Positions 44,583-58,158 are shown, counted from the stretch's first letter. The stretch: 64,000 bases of DNA from Whalleya microplaca (GCA_022497155.1 MU385756.1:360251-424250), one strand, 5' to 3'. The notes: generated from the letters alone by a model not told the origin. Program-made: numbers and translations.

Positions 44583-47468
44583 AGGGGGTGCTCCCCAGAG
44601 GCCCCCCATCCACAGTACCTATAGAATACGTTGGTATGTGCGGTCGGCATCCCGATGCAAGGTGCAGTAATTAGTTTCTATAATAAAAAGATTTATTGAA
44701 TAATGGACAAACAAGCTTTCAAATTTCTGGGTAGTATGGGTGTCATGATACAAGTCTGAGATGATTGCAGCAATGTAATTAGCAGTCCTTGAAGTATTCA
44801 TACAACAAACCTTACCGTAGGTAATATAATCGCAGCGAAGGCCATGCGACCTTTCACTGAAACGGAAAATTCTATACAGACACGTATGAACCATAAAAGA
44901 AAAGCAGCAACACTGAAAATACACACGCTCACAAGTGACTAGACGCAATTCCCCCTCCAATCTCAGCTACAGATTGCGGCAAGCTTGTATTTGTCTACTC
45001 TATTTTTGAAGTTATATGTCATACACGCCTGGTAAGTAAGAACCCTACCAAGGGTAAGGATTGGCTAATATATATTTTCACGAAGCTAGGGGGAGCTTAT
45101 ACGGAAGTGGTCAGCGTCATGTATCTGGCGTATCTGAGAAACTATAATGCTTCATCGCATCGGTATCTCGTTCAGTGAGGCTTTCTAGTTCACGTTCTTT
45201 TCTTTACATTGCTTTGTGGTCTTGCGACTTTTGGTTTGAGGGTCAAGTCATAGTCCAATACACGGCACGAGCAGTTGTGTTCACTGGCTGTACTATACTT
45301 GATCTCTTGACAGGGTACTTTGGCTTGAGAGATGGCGTTTGAAAGTAGACGATGACTTGATTACTGCATAATTGAAACAGGTGCTGCCCCGGGTTATGTA
45401 CCCTAGCGTGGATGAGAGATGTACCATGTTGAATCGTATTCAGAAAATGTATTTTGACCCTATGACATTATCAGCAAGGCCAACTGGTCAAGGAAGTGAA
45501 AGATAGACACGCAATGAAATCTCTAATGCTGTCAACATTATCACAGCGTTAACTTTACGGAATATTACAACAGCTGCAGCTAGCCCCTTTACTAGATAAC
45601 GTTAACGGTAAAAGCCTCAAGGGTTTCATCAAGGGTTTCAATTCTGTTTATTATACAACTGTGGCAGATACCTCGTCTACCTGGAGTGCAGCACCTGTAT
45701 CGATGCGGCGCAGATAACCTCTAAGCCGTGGCGTGCTCCTGGAAGACCTTAACCGCCCCAACCCTTTACTAGATGTTGGATCATAAAGCAGTATGAGCTC
45801 GAATCACCTATTTATCGATAACTCTTACATCTAGTCGATCACGTCATGCAGAAGGGCGACGTGGACCTATCCACAGCAGAACACAGCCCCATCGGTATGT
45901 TCCATAAGGCTGTTGCCGCCGCCATCTGGTTGAACGTCACCGTACGCGATTATGCAAAAGGGGTCTGGGTATCTACTGCAACAGTCTTAGCAGGATTAAT
46001 TCCGCATAGACTGGTAGCGCATGCAATAAAATAGCGAGCCCTCAGCTATTACTTCGAACAGACTCGGTCAGGGAATCGGTGTCACTAGAATAGTCAGAAT
46101 GGCTCGACTAGATCTGCATGTTTATCCCCTTTATGCAAGTAGTTCTCAACTAGGCGTCACCATAAGACCCCAGTGAAGAATAGTATAACTAATTCATGGA
46201 AACCAATGTACTGACACCTTTCTTCGTAGACTATATTTGCAATGGAACTGAGTACCAAGCGTATATAAGGTTTATTATTTGTGTAGTTTGCGAAGTCTGG
46301 GGGGTATGTGGATGTTGTATTAATGATGGTGGAGTGAACCAACTGTGACAGGTAACAAATTCCCTTAAGCTGACAGGACGCACAGACCACCACCACAGTT
46401 GATTGGGGCGCCTACGCTGAAACATAGAAGCGGTCACATGACAACCAAGAAGCTGAACACGTTCAGCTGAGATTGGCACAACTCCAACATTCATCAGCTC
46501 TACGAGGGACTAGCGAGATGGTATCATATTTTCGGCAATTTTCTCATTCACTGATCAAGTAGCAACGCGCCCATTCTAGGATCACTTTGAACCATGATGG
46601 TAATCCAGATTGTTAGCGGCCTGTCGTATTTTATGCAGCCAATGAAACAACAGTAGTAGATAAGCCAATCGACGAACCTCCTTGTTTTGTACAAGCCTAT
46701 TGCGCACAAAATGAGACAGCATCGGCTACTGACTAGTTTCGTGAGACCTGATTTGATTGAAGCCTTCTCTCACATGGCGATGCCTATCCGACACTTCAAT
46801 GCGCTTTAATACGGAAAGCAGTTAGTTTTATTAATTTAAGTTTCGAGACCAACTAGGCGAGCCAGACAGGTACGCACAGTTCGTGCCAAAGCGGGTTTTG
46901 CTTTGTAGGCAAATACCGCCTCTGGGGGCCTTGATTCGGTGGTTATTCTGTATTCTATGAGATGGTAGAAGGGCTGGATGCCCAAAGACGCAATCTTCTG
47001 TTTAATATAGTTGGTCTAGACAGCTGACCGAAGGTGGTGATGCCAACCTATACATATATCGGTTTCCTAGGATCATTGAAAATTGGGAATTGAACAAGGG
47101 CCCGCAACCCACAATATATCTACCGAGCAATCACGTAACCGGCGCTACGGCCTATATTAGGTATACTTCAAGGAACGCCACGATAGCGCAATGAGCTGCC
47201 TCAAGCTCGTTATCGGCCTTGGCGCTTTGGGACCTTCCCAGCCTGGAGACCCTTGTCCTTGGACGTAACCATTCCCACAGACGACCTTGGCCGTGGGATC
47301 TAGGAATGAGCTCGGTTTCGTAATATAGTATCGAGCCACGCAAGCATGAACCTCGCATCATTCAAACATATATTAAGACGAGGGCTGCCTCCCGTTTCCT
47401 CTTGTTAATCTCTTTGTAAGACCTTCGGCCAGTCCAGCAACATATATTTCTTGAATATTTGGGAAAGT
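44583..47468. other. 2.9-kb intergenic region
   Basis: Moderately A+T-rich, with only short unsupported frames (for example 45846-46034). The part nearest 47469 holds the peptide transporter promoter. No tRNA or repeat recognised. Confidence 0.45.
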
Positions 47469-49462
47469 ATGGGTAAGTCCAGACGTTTCAGTTCTACCCT
47501 GCCCTTTCGTTTTCTTGAGTCTTCATTGCCGTGTAAAATTCCCATGTCGAAAATGTTGAACTGACTGGATTTTCAGCAGAAAATGTTGTTAGTCTCGGTG
47601 CCCAGCAGACCACCGATCCGGGCGCCGATCCGGGCGTTCACAATGAAAAGGCACAGCCACTCCAGGGAATAGTAGCGGAGGATACTCACTCTACTCGCGA
47701 TGCTTTCCATGCCGAGTCCCAGCCCGACTCGTTAGGAGAAACGAGCTCCCCGGCGGACTACCCACCACCGACCGATAAGGAGCGGGACACATTGCGCAAA
47801 GTCTATGACTCGATCCCCGTGGCAGCTTGGTCCCTCTGCTTTGTGGAATTGGCCGAACGAGCTTCTTACTACGGTGTTAAAGCCGTCTTCAACAACTACC
47901 TCCAATTCCCCCTTCCCGCGGGCGGGCCAGGGACTGGTGCCATCGATCCCGCCAAGCCCAATTCCCATGCCGGTGCCCTTAACCTCGGTATTCAAGCGGC
48001 GTCGGCGTTGGGCCTCTTGTTCACTTTTCTGGCCTATGTCATTCCCATCTTTGGTGCCTGGATTGCGGACACCAAGATCGGGCGGTATCAGGCTATCGTA
48101 TGGGGAGTCCTGATTGGTGGTGTCGCACATGTTATCATGGTGGGTGGTGCTGCGCCAGCTCTCTTACGGGCCGGAAAGGGCGTCGCGCCCTTCCTCGTCA
48201 GCTTTATACTTCTTGCGATCGGAGCCGGAATCTTCAAGCCAAACGTTGCGCCGACGGTGATTGACCAGTACAAGCATCAACGTGCATACACCAAGGTCCT
48301 CAAATCCGGCGAGAAGGTGCTTGTCGATCCTGAGACAACCGTGAGCCACATCATGCTTATCTTCTACGGTTTTGTGAACGTCGGCGCATTTTTCTCCATC
48401 GCTGTCGTTTATATTGAGAAGTACCACAGCTTCTGGCTTGCCTTTCTCATACCGGGGATCGTGTATTTCCTGCTGCCAGTGTTGCTTGGCGTCATGTACA
48501 AGCGCACAGTCAGGAAGCGGCCCCAGGGCTCTGATTTGACTCGGTTCGTCAAGATCAGCGTTGGAGCGTTGAAGGGGTGTAAGGGCAATATTTTTTTGAA
48601 GAATATTTGGCATAATGTGAAACCTTCCGTACTGGCTGAGCAAAATACCCCTGTCAGCTATTCGGAGAAGGATGTTGACGACGCACGGCGTACGTGGCAG
48701 GCGGTCCAGATCTTCCTCTACATTCCCATTTGGCTTCTCAACGACGGTGGCGTCGGCGCCGTGCAAAGCAATCAGGGAGCCGCCATGACTTCCAACGGCG
48801 CCCCGAACGATTTACTAAGCCACTTTAATCCCTTGGTCATCATTGTATTCTCGCCACTCATGGCTCAGGTCGTTTACCCCTTGCTCGAACGCAAGAAGAT
48901 AAAGTTTGGACGTATCAGTCGGATGACTTTTGGATTTGTCCTTGCTATCATTTCAGGCATCATCGGTGCCATTGTCCAATATCGTGTATATGAGACCAGC
49001 CCATGGTGAGTACTTGACTGATATATATATCTTGCACAAAGAATGCTAACGTGGCTGACTCAAATCAGCGGCTATTACGCCAGCAGTTGTGACGACGTGT
49101 CGCCTATTTCCATCTGGTGGCAGATCCCGAATGTCGCGCTCGGTGCGATGTCCGAAATCTTCGTCAACGTCACCTCATACGAATTGGCCTATGCCCGCGC
49201 TCCCGAGCACATGAGGTCCACCGTTGTGGCACTCTTCCTGTTCATGACAGCCTTGAGTAGTGCCTTGGGCGAGATTCTGATCCCAGCCATTATTGACCCG
49301 ACGCTTGTGTGGGCTTGGGCTGCCCCTGCTATTGCGCTTTTCGTCCAAACCATCATCTTCTGGTGGAAGTACCGCGACGTAAATGATGATGCCTTCATGA
49401 CATACGAAGAGGATTTCAACCAACCGACCCCCGAGAACAAGGCTGGAGTGAAAGAGGTTTAA
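47469..49462 (+). CDS. PTR2: Proton-coupled oligopeptide transporter (PTR2/POT family)
   Basis: Exons 47469-47472, 47577-49005 and 49069-49462, giving 608 aa. The first exon is only ATGG followed by GTAAGT; splicing to 47577 starts the protein MAENVVSLG. The POT signature is intact: FVELAERASYYGVKAVFNNYLQ, matching ExxER..YYG, and about 12 hydrophobic helices follow. Others are AIGAGIFKPNVAPTVIDQY and FYGFVNVGAF, equivalent to the second PTR signature. It imports di- and tripeptides with protons across the plasma membrane for nitrogen supply. The hydrophilic N-terminal 75 residues are normal in fungi. If the mini-exon model is wrong, the protein would begin at a downstream Met and lack this tail. 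Confidence 0.92.
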
Positions 49463-50241
49463 GTGAGCTACATGAACTCACAACTAAACTATCAAAACAT
49501 CTATAGTAATATACCTCGAGACAAGCAAATGTATTTCCTATGAGTCTGTTCGTGACATAACTTCTGGTATAGAGTATGACAAAAAAATCGTATCATTGAA
49601 AAATCCGATATCAATTACAGTGTCCCAGCACTTTCTGCTGAGCTGGGTATATTTAAACCTCACACATAGCAGCAAGGCAATATGACTTACTACTTAAACA
49701 AGCCGGGGAAGTTGCTTATGTCAATATGAGACAAAGTAATTAAGAGTATAGTAACATAGTATGTGTAAATTAAAGCTGTAGGAAAGTAGCGGAGTCCCTT
49801 ATAGATACGTGTATACGCGGCGGCCATACGTAGGCCTGTACCACCCTCAGCCCTATAGGGCGTGTCTTAACAATAAGGGGTTTTTGAGTTTTTGTGGAAC
49901 ACGGAAAACCACATGGATCTCCAGGGGATGTTTTTTGGTCGCTGCATCTATTGGTAAGATTCATTCGTCACTAAGTAGTCACTATAATACACTCGATTTC
50001 AAAGGAGAATTAAAAGCTTTTTCTACATAAATGAAATTCTTCCTCATATATCCCAGAGAGAAACAAGGAGAAACACCCAAGCCATTGCGTCCCCATATCA
50101 TCACAACTTGTCTCCATATCGACCCAGTAGCTGGATTTCGAAGACGCTTACTTCCGTACGAAGACAGCATGGTGTTGAACTAAGCTGGTCATGTACGAAA
50201 ATAAGGCGAATTCACTCCAACTCTTCACACGGCCGCTAAAC
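49463..50241. other. Spacer between converging genes
   Basis: About 0.8 kb, A+T-rich, with two 3' ends. No other feature. Confidence 0.45.
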
Positions 50242-50999
50242 TTAGTCTACCCAGCCGCCAAGTCGCTGAGCAATGTCACTGACATACGAGTCGGTGGCAC
50301 CTAAACCATCGCTGAGGTTATCCGGGTTGACTGATCCCGAATTGTACTCCCGCAGAGCTGGGTAGATGGACTCCGTGCTCAACTGGTTACCCCAGTCCTG
50401 CAGGTTGGTTTTGAAATGCTCAGTTCCACCGCGAACCATCGAAGTAATGTCATCCTAAGCATTAGTTAATGGACAGCTTCTAAGGGGAATTGAGACCAAG
50501 GCTTTTCATGAATGTCAGAACGTTCAGCATAAAGGAAACCTACCTGACTGAGACCGGTCTGGCCTGGGAATCCAGGACAGTTCGAGCACTGCATGAGGCC
50601 TGCGGTTGGGATTCCTTCTCCAGGGCTGTAGGTAGTGCCCACTCCGACGTATCCGTGACTCTCCTGCATTATCATGGCCAAGATGACTCGTTCGTCAACG
50701 CCGATAGTTGCTGCATCCCTGATGGCGACATTGATTCTGCCAATGTCATCCCAGGTGCTGCCCGCGCTGTTCATCGAGTTCTGGTTGCGGTTGAACAAGT
50801 CGTCAAAAGACAACCAGGTATCAATAGCCGGGAAACTAGACCATGGCCCAGAGTACCACTGTGGCGCCGCCTGAACGGAAAAGGTCTCGTTCTTAAACGC
50901 CGTCCCGGCTACTTTGGGGAATCTCGCAGCCACAGGCGAGGCAGAGGCGGTTAGGCTCCCAGCCGCAATGGCGAGGATGATACTGTTGATGGAGACCAT
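50242..50999 (-). CDS. Secreted lysozyme-fold (transglycosylase SLT-like) protein
   Basis: Exons 50999-50544 and 50454-50242, giving 222 aa. A cleavable signal peptide (about residues 1-20, ending ASASP) implies secretion. The mature part has the three marks of the soluble lytic transglycosylase/goose-lysozyme fold in order: catalytic Glu113 in MQESHG, TAGLMQ (132-137) and EYNSG (188-192, equivalent to AYNAG). Known relatives cleave bacterial peptidoglycan, and some fungal members are described as secreted antimicrobial or cell-wall-active proteins. Two close Cys (CSNC, 138-141) may form a disulfide. A TATA box lies upstream. The peptidoglycan substrate is inferred from the fold alone. Confidence 0.8.
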
Positions 51000-51104
51000 G
51001 ATGAATGATGAACAAGCTGTTTAGACTCTTGAGGGAATGTTTGTGGTGATGGAGAGTGCTGATGGTGCTGATAAGAGGTAGATAATCGACGGCTAGAGGT
51101 TCTG

Positions 51105-51112
51105 CTTTTATA
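51105..51112 (-). promoter_or_regulatory. TATA box of the lysozyme-fold gene
   Basis: TATAAAAG on the minus strand, about 106 bp before the ATG at 50999. The spacing is reasonable for a regulated fungal secreted-protein gene. Confidence 0.6.
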
Positions 51113-54100
51113 TCTTTTGTGAGTCCTTTTCTCTTCGAAGAATCTTACTGTCATCAATAAGGACTGGAGCTAAATGCCGAGAGTAAGATGAAGACCATCG
51201 TCAGACTCTCAGACACACTGCGCAGGTAACATTCCCATGGCGAGAAGTTTTTCACTTGACGTAGCATTTTCATAAGCTTGCACACATTTATTGGTTTCCA
51301 TCTTGTCGCCGATTATGCCACCTATTCTGCATCTGGGCGCTTTATAGAGTGTCTTAGACAGCAGACTCGAGAGGTCCTCTCTTCAACTTTCTGAGAAGTT
51401 CTTGTAAGCTACGTATGATGTTCGACTTCTGGATGCGGCAGTTGACCATTTGAATGTTCAGATATCTATCATAGGGCTATGTAATTGATGAAATTGGCAC
51501 GGGAAGACACCATGATTTGTAAAGACTGCCTCTAGTATCTAGATAATCAAGCCGCTTGCCGCATGGCTAATGAGTACTCATGGAAATAGTTCAGCTAGGC
51601 CTTGCCAGTGTATCACAACACCTCCTAGGATTTCTAAATGTCGACAGAGGAGGTTGACTCTGCTTATGCCATTGTCTGTGCATTGATTCTCATAGCCCAT
51701 GCCTAGCAGCTTCTAGGTTGAATCCTTCTTATTTTGTCGTCTACTGAACTCCATGGACTTGTATATCTGACTCGCCGAGGCACACGTGTTTCATTATCTT
51801 GACTCACCGAGGCACATGCGTCCCACGGTAGGTAATACTAGTGATACGTTACGGTACCTGAATGACGAAGGTCTCAAATAATTTGATCAATGGCGTGATG
51901 TGAGATGGGCTGTCATCAATCCTTTTGAATGAACAATACTGAGGTAACAATATTGCCAGAATGATATACGGACTCAAGCTTGCCAAGGCCAAAAGGACGC
52001 TACTTTGCTACAATGTGAGGGCAGCTAGAAGGGGGCAATGGCAAGCGACTGCTTATAACACGACATGTGATGTCACATTTGCCCATTAGGTCGGGATTTG
52101 GGCGGTAGGAGTTCAAATATGGCAATCAAACCCCTAAACTCTCACGAAAGAGTATGGTCCTGAGTAAGTGGAATCCAAATCCGGCAAGGGTACCAAAAGT
52201 TCTCAGAGATGCAGAGATGCAGAGATGCAGAGATGCGGCTGAAGCAGAAGGGCCAGAGATAGAGTTACATTACTAGAACCCCCTGCAGGTGCCGATAATA
52301 GCCAAATCTGACAGCATCTACAACCTGCGTCAATGATCCACCTGGGAAAAGGAACCCCGAGATCCCCGGAGTGGCGATCATTACGTTCATAAGCTTATCG
52401 TTGTGTCCCATTCAGGGGTATCAAGGCTTATCTAAGCTAGAGCCACGCACAGCTTATTGGCCTTGTAAGTAGAACACAATATAGTTAGTAATCAGCAGCT
52501 GGCTACATGACACATTGCCTCTCAATCATTTCGCTCCAGCTTACGGAGTTCATAACTATCGATATTCCAATGCAACCCTATCTAATCATTAATGTGTAAG
52601 ATCTAAACTTTTAGCTCTACCTACTTCAGAATACTAGTTGGCAGTATTGGAGCTACACACCTTTATGGCAAAGAAGTGCAACTATTGCATGATGAGAACC
52701 AAGAAATAGTAAGAGCTTGCGATATTCTTAACTTACTAGCCAGAGGTTTCAATGGTATCGCATCTTGGACTGGGGAATCATCTATAGATGCTATCCGCTC
52801 TTGGTATCTTGAGCCTTGTTGGCCTCTTTCCAAGTATGCTAACGCAGTTCTCGACTACATCTTCACTTTGTCGAGTGTAATGCCGCATCATAGATTTTAG
52901 ATGCTGTCCTGGTCGTAATCAGCAGAAAAAGAGGCAAAGCCGAATGTGTGTATTGGTGGGAGTGTGACTTTTCAGGTAAAGACTAGTGGGGAGCAAACAG
53001 AAGCTAGGTATTGATGTCACCACCCACGCGCAGCTTGTTAACCTGCATTTTACTTATGTCCTTTTTTCCAAGTTAATCTTTCAAGCAGTGGTTCGGAAAA
53101 TCCAACTATAGATTGTGCGTGCCGGCACAACTATCCCCCGAGCAGAGTATGCTATAGGGCTTATGACAGCTACCCCTATTGTGATCACGGGATAATCATT
53201 ATATGAATTCCAACGCCAGCACTTTGTACGTCCGAGTTTTAATAGACCAGACTCTGGGAATAGTCGCTTCTCGAAGCTGTGCGCAGCCTGGCTTAGTATC
53301 GCCGCTGCAAGCTCGGTTCGGCCCACATTCCGGTCCTGTAGGATTGGAGCATCTCATGTTAGAACTTGGGTAAGCTGTGATGACTGGGCGGGATGCCTGA
53401 TACTCATGAGCATGAGTTGACAATTCTCTCCGAACCGCGGCGTCTGTGTCGGAGCCGTGAGCGTGCCCGTGGCGTTGAGGTAGAGAAAGCGAAAAAGCTT
53501 CGAAGGTTCTACTTCGTACATTGCTGCAAATATGGCCACGGTACAGCCTCGACATATACGCTTGAATTCGACGGATTCCGTATCCCGGATTTTCAACGGG
53601 CCACAGCGACTTTCGGTCAGGAGCTTGTTATCCTGGGATAATATTGGCCCGTACCAACGGCACACATGTGCTCTGGCAGACTCAGTCGACACGTGCTATG
53701 GATATTATACATCGTAGCAGCGAAAAGTAGACTTGAGACCTTCAGGAGCGGTCCAATAGCATCATGCTACACTTCTTGGAGGCCTTCAGACCTGGAACAA
53801 GCGATGGCGCACTAATCGCAAGCCAGCCCTGTCTATGAATAGCATGGCATATTTTCAGGGGGCACCAACATCGCACTTTGGCCACACAAACACTTCGGCC
53901 GTACACAATATTCCCACGCCACAGATCGCAATCGCTTGAACGTGCGGGAGATGCTGTCGGTGGGGGTTAGGGCTGCGAAATGTATGCCTACGAGATCCCT
54001 ATCTCCCCGAATGATATGTTAGCCTAGCCAGTCCAACCCTATACTCTCCGAATTTTTGTTTGAACGTGACTTGGCCCTGTATGACGATCTTGTGTGCGGT

Positions 54101-57100
54101 GAATCTCTCTTGCCTATGACTTAGAGACTCCAACCGCAACAGATATCGCATAGACTTTCAGGCTCTCATTGCCTTTGCCCACCATTTACTCGAACACTCG
54201 GACGACTGCTAAAGGAGGCGCCAGCTGAGAAACACTGAAGCTGAAAAGCTGTTTACGTGCAACTATGTAGAGACTATAGGCCATTGCGGGAATATCTCCA
54301 GGATTCAGTGTGAAGGACGAGAAACACGAAGATTTGTGCGTGTCGCGAGTAGCCACTATATACCCTTCCAAAGCGGCGCCAGCGGGAGTAGAAGGGTAGG
54401 ATGGGACCCTGCTCAGATGTATGCACAGGAGCTCATGCCGATACCCGAAATGATGGGGACTTTGACCGCGTATTGAAGTCTCGGAAGTTATCGAGAAGCG
54501 GTTCTTGTATCTATATGCTGGAAGCAACCCTCATGGCATGTAAGACTAGGTATTGAAGACGGACGTGTTGTTGTATGCCCAAAAGACTGTCGCTCCTTGC
54601 TGCCCTAGAATTGGGCGATGTACCTTAGGCACCAGCCACTAGCGGTTGTCGATTTGAGTCATCACAAGCCATCGGTGTTCTTTTTCCAGAACGCCTGGAA
54701 GTGCATGCCTCGCGAGCCGACAGAGGCTGGACTGAGCCCGCTGGACATGGGCGTCAAACTCGTCAGCTCTTCCACGATGTTCCTGTCAAGGTAGCCCCGC
54801 AAACAAGATCTTCCAGGCAATCTTTACTAATGAGCGTCATTCCGATGGCAATGACTTGCGTCTCCATAACCACTCAGTTCTAGATACACGCCAGAAATAA
54901 CACTATCGGTGGCTATTTCGCGAGCGCAGACGTGCCCCTGATTGACAAGACATTGTCCATTTTAAAACTGCCTGCTGATGAAGTGGGAATATATCACGAT
55001 GCGTTCACAATAGATCGTGATAGTGATAGACCGTGCAATACCAAATCACTTGGCTATAGACCCCAGACTTTCTACCTCTAGAGCTTGTATACATACCAAC
55101 CCACGATGTGCGTCTGTGTCGATAGATCTTACTAATATGTATTAAGAAACATCGACCTACTCATGCCAAATACCGCCCATATCCCTGTTGAAGTCCTCGC
55201 GAAGAACAACACGGCTGCCTCGGAAAGACTGCTACGATATCCAATCCCCAGATCTTGAGGCTGTGCGTTTATCAGGGTTGACAGGTAACGACAAAGCCAC
55301 GATACCCAGGCTGATCAGCCCTTTTCACAATCTCCAGGGCGTAAGCATCTTCATCGATATGGGCTGCTCCTCGGGATCGTCTTGTCTACTGCCGGTGGGA
55401 CTGACGAGCCGTTCATGGGCTTGTCGGGCATCATGCTTAACCCGGATTTCTGGCTCACCAGATTGACCTGGTGTATGGTATACGTCGACGGCAGATGCTA
55501 CGGATGGTATGAGCAACTGTGGGGCTATGGCCGCAGTGAAATCGTCGCGGCCATCGTGCGTAAGCGCAAGAGCCTGGATGCTGCGACACGCGACGGGAAT
55601 CGCGCGTCCATACCCCAATTTGGGCCAGCGGGTCTAATCAAGACACCATGACACTGTGTATCACGTCCACTAGTCACAAGAGTTCCAGGTGCAGCTTGTA
55701 AGGGATTGCTGCGCGACGACTTGTTCGACCCGTCCGAGACAGCGTACGTTAAGGCCTACGACACTGACGCGAAAGCCTGATCATAAAACTTTAAGACGAG
55801 CCGCCACGATGCGGAAAGGGATGAAGCGAGACCACATATAAACTACGCATTACGGATTAGCTATCTACCTGTCGTCGGTGGTTAGTGATCAGTCATATGC
55901 TCTAGGCTTTCGTTTTGTACAGAATATTTTATGCGTATCAAGCTTTGACTTCTATTGGTATTTTTCATCTCACTAATCAGTTCGCCCAAGGCGGCTCTCA
56001 CACTTGCAACAAATGCCGGAACATCTACCAGAATCCTAAACCTATTAGTCATTTTGCGCAAGTTGATTGTCTCCCCCCCCCAGGACCACCTCCAACAATC
56101 CCTATTCCTGACGGAAGGCATATTCTGAATTTAAGTGGATTAAAGTCATGGGCTCGCTGCGTAGTACGCAAAGTCGCTGATGAGGAGGAACTATCGTCCA
56201 CTAACCTAGCAGCCTAGCCCGTACGTTGCCAGGGCGGTGTAAAGCCAAGACGCTAGCCGGTGCACAGTGGTATGTTGTGGGCCGCGAAGCGAACTCTTGA
56301 TGACTTCTCCCGTCTCGGTTTTGGAGGCCAAAGTACATACATAGCTGCTAGTTTGACTACGGCGAGATTCGAACATAACGCACTGCTAAGCGTCAACCCT
56401 TACAGTTACGGATTACGTTGTGATTGCAAAGAGCTTTTGGCTGGCCGTTTACTTTGGCATCGACGCGTAGCCCGCTCGAGGCTAACGCGAGCAACAACAC
56501 CAACCAAACCATAGATCTTGAAATACCCGTCGCGAGTGGCGGGTTCGCAGGGGCGCATGCCAAAAGCCTCGACCTCGATCTCCGCCATGCCACTAGACAT
56601 ATCGGTTCCAACTTGACCTGCTCATCGATAGTGTGCAGCAATACGTAAACGATGAGGTTACGGTCACCTACTCTTCTTTTCAGGTAGCATGCGCAAAGCT
56701 GTTGCTATGTAGCTAGGTAGAGCGAGTTACGTTCGATTCCTACAGTACATACGTAACAGCGCTACATACCCATTTGCTGCGACCCATCCCATCAACTTCA
56801 CCAAGCCCTTTGCATGGGAGGATTCCAATTATTAGCCAGTCGAGAGGCATGGGGATAGATAATAAATGATGGAGCTATCACAAGCCGGAAAGAAATGCTG
56901 ATCGGCAGAACTATCCACAGGGCCTATCGACGACGAGACTTCATATCGGCCTAGTCCACACTTCCGTATGTATCTAGATTGCAATTGGTGTAACATTCGA
57001 TAAGTAGACAGTTTTATCTGATTGAAGCCTTGAGAACCTCCCATCGTCTTTCTCCTTGATCATAAACTGTGGTAGATATTCCTATGCGCCATAGTTCCGC

Positions 57101-57571
57101 CAGGCGGTCTACATCGTGTAATATTAGACAGCATGATGTCATGACCCAACTAATATGTGGTGAGCGGATGTTGCCGCAATTATGGAGTGTTTTCAGCGAA
57201 TGCCGGATGGCTCCGTGCTGCCGTGATGCTTTTTTTAACGTATAACGGACAGGCAGGCCGGCAGGCAGGGCTGGCAAGGAGGATGGGCTAGTGTGGATCA
57301 TATAGCTGAATTAAGCGTAGTAAATAAAGCGATTTGTGTATTTATATTTGTTCATGTATCTATTCCTAGTTATACCCACGCACTATTGATATAATGGAAG
57401 AAGTCAACAAAACTAGTTTTCAACAAGACTGGCCCATGACGGAGCTTGCCATTCGAGACGGCTGTTTCCTTACGCATGACTGACAATTTTACCTTTGCTA
57501 CTATTGATTAATGCTGCGTTTATGAAGGATGTGATATTTATCCTCGGCCATCTACTACAAAGCTGCTTGTA
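51113..57571. other. 6.5-kb gene-poor subtelomeric stretch
   Basis: No gene can be supported. There are many short frames with stops in all six frames. A few longer ones (52676-52900, 53354-53692 minus, 55382-55651, 56424-56648) read like coding remnants but match no family that I know and have no splice partners. An 8-bp tandem repeat is at 52203-52237. Composition is not as A+T-rich as the telomere-proximal block, so strong RIP is not evident. Confidence 0.5.
52203..52237. repeat. Short tandem repeat of the 8-mer agatgcag
   Basis: Four nearly perfect copies of AGATGCAG in a row. It is a simple microsatellite with no nearby gene. Confidence 0.8.
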
Positions 57572-57579
57572 TATAAAAG
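57572..57579 (+). promoter_or_regulatory. TATA box of the small secreted protein gene
   Basis: TATAAAAG lies 110 bp before the ATG at 57689, followed by a C/T- and A-rich leader. It supports a real, probably inducible promoter. Confidence 0.65.
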
Positions 57580-57688
57580 ACGCAGGCCCTTTGGGTACAG
57601 CTGGATGTATCCAAGCAGCTCTCTCTCAATACTCGATATTTCATACTAGCCCGCCTTCCAAGAGCAACTAGCTATACCATTAGTCAAC

Positions 57689-58158
57689 ATGAAGTTCTTT
57701 TCTGTCGCACTGTTACTGGCTACGACCGCTGTGTCTGGCGTTTGTGCTATTTCCAAGGACAAGTTGAAAGAAATCGACGCTATGGTATGACAACATTAAG
57801 TGTTTCCATTGTTCCTTCTCACTAATGATGATATTTTCCACAGGGACCTTTGAGCTTGCAAGACCTTTTAAAGCAAGCCCCAGCTCCGACACATGGTCAC
57901 TGGGAACTGGGTGTATACGACAACGATGGAAAACATCACAGACTCTTGGCCTATGGAGAAGATAGCAAGGCCACAAGTTTCCTACGAAATGTCGATGACA
58001 ATGGCGTGATCAAATTGAACAGAGTCGCCGACGGAAGAAAAGACAAGTCGCTGAAAGCTTGCGGCGACCATACTGTTTGTCAGGGCCGAACATATGGGCC
58101 GAATGGTCGGTGCATCGCGATCGTCGGCAAGGGTAGTATCTGCATGGAGATCGAGTAA
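57689..58158 (+). CDS. Small secreted cysteine-containing protein (effector candidate)
   Basis: Exons 57689-57784 and 57844-58158, giving 136 aa. Residues 1-20 are a clear signal peptide (MKFFSVALLLATTAVSGVCA). The mature chain of about 116 aa is hydrophilic and His/Asp/Lys-rich (GHWELGVYDNDGKHHRLL). Four Cys lie in the last 35 residues (CGDHTVC ... GRC ... SICMEIE), consistent with two disulfides. I recognise no domain. A TATA box sits 110 bp upstream. A small secreted protein in a gene-poor subtelomere fits the general pattern of host- or competitor-directed effectors, but no activity can be assigned. Confidence 0.75.

Noticed and set aside
52203..52237. Direct repeats that might suggest a CRISPR array
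   Set aside because: Units are adjacent 8-mers without spacers in a eukaryotic genome, so this is a plain microsatellite.
56708..56745. tRNA-like A box (TAGCTAGGTAGAGC) and B box (GTTCGATTCC)
   Set aside because: The boxes are too close for an anticodon arm and no acceptor stem pairs. At most it is a tRNA fragment.
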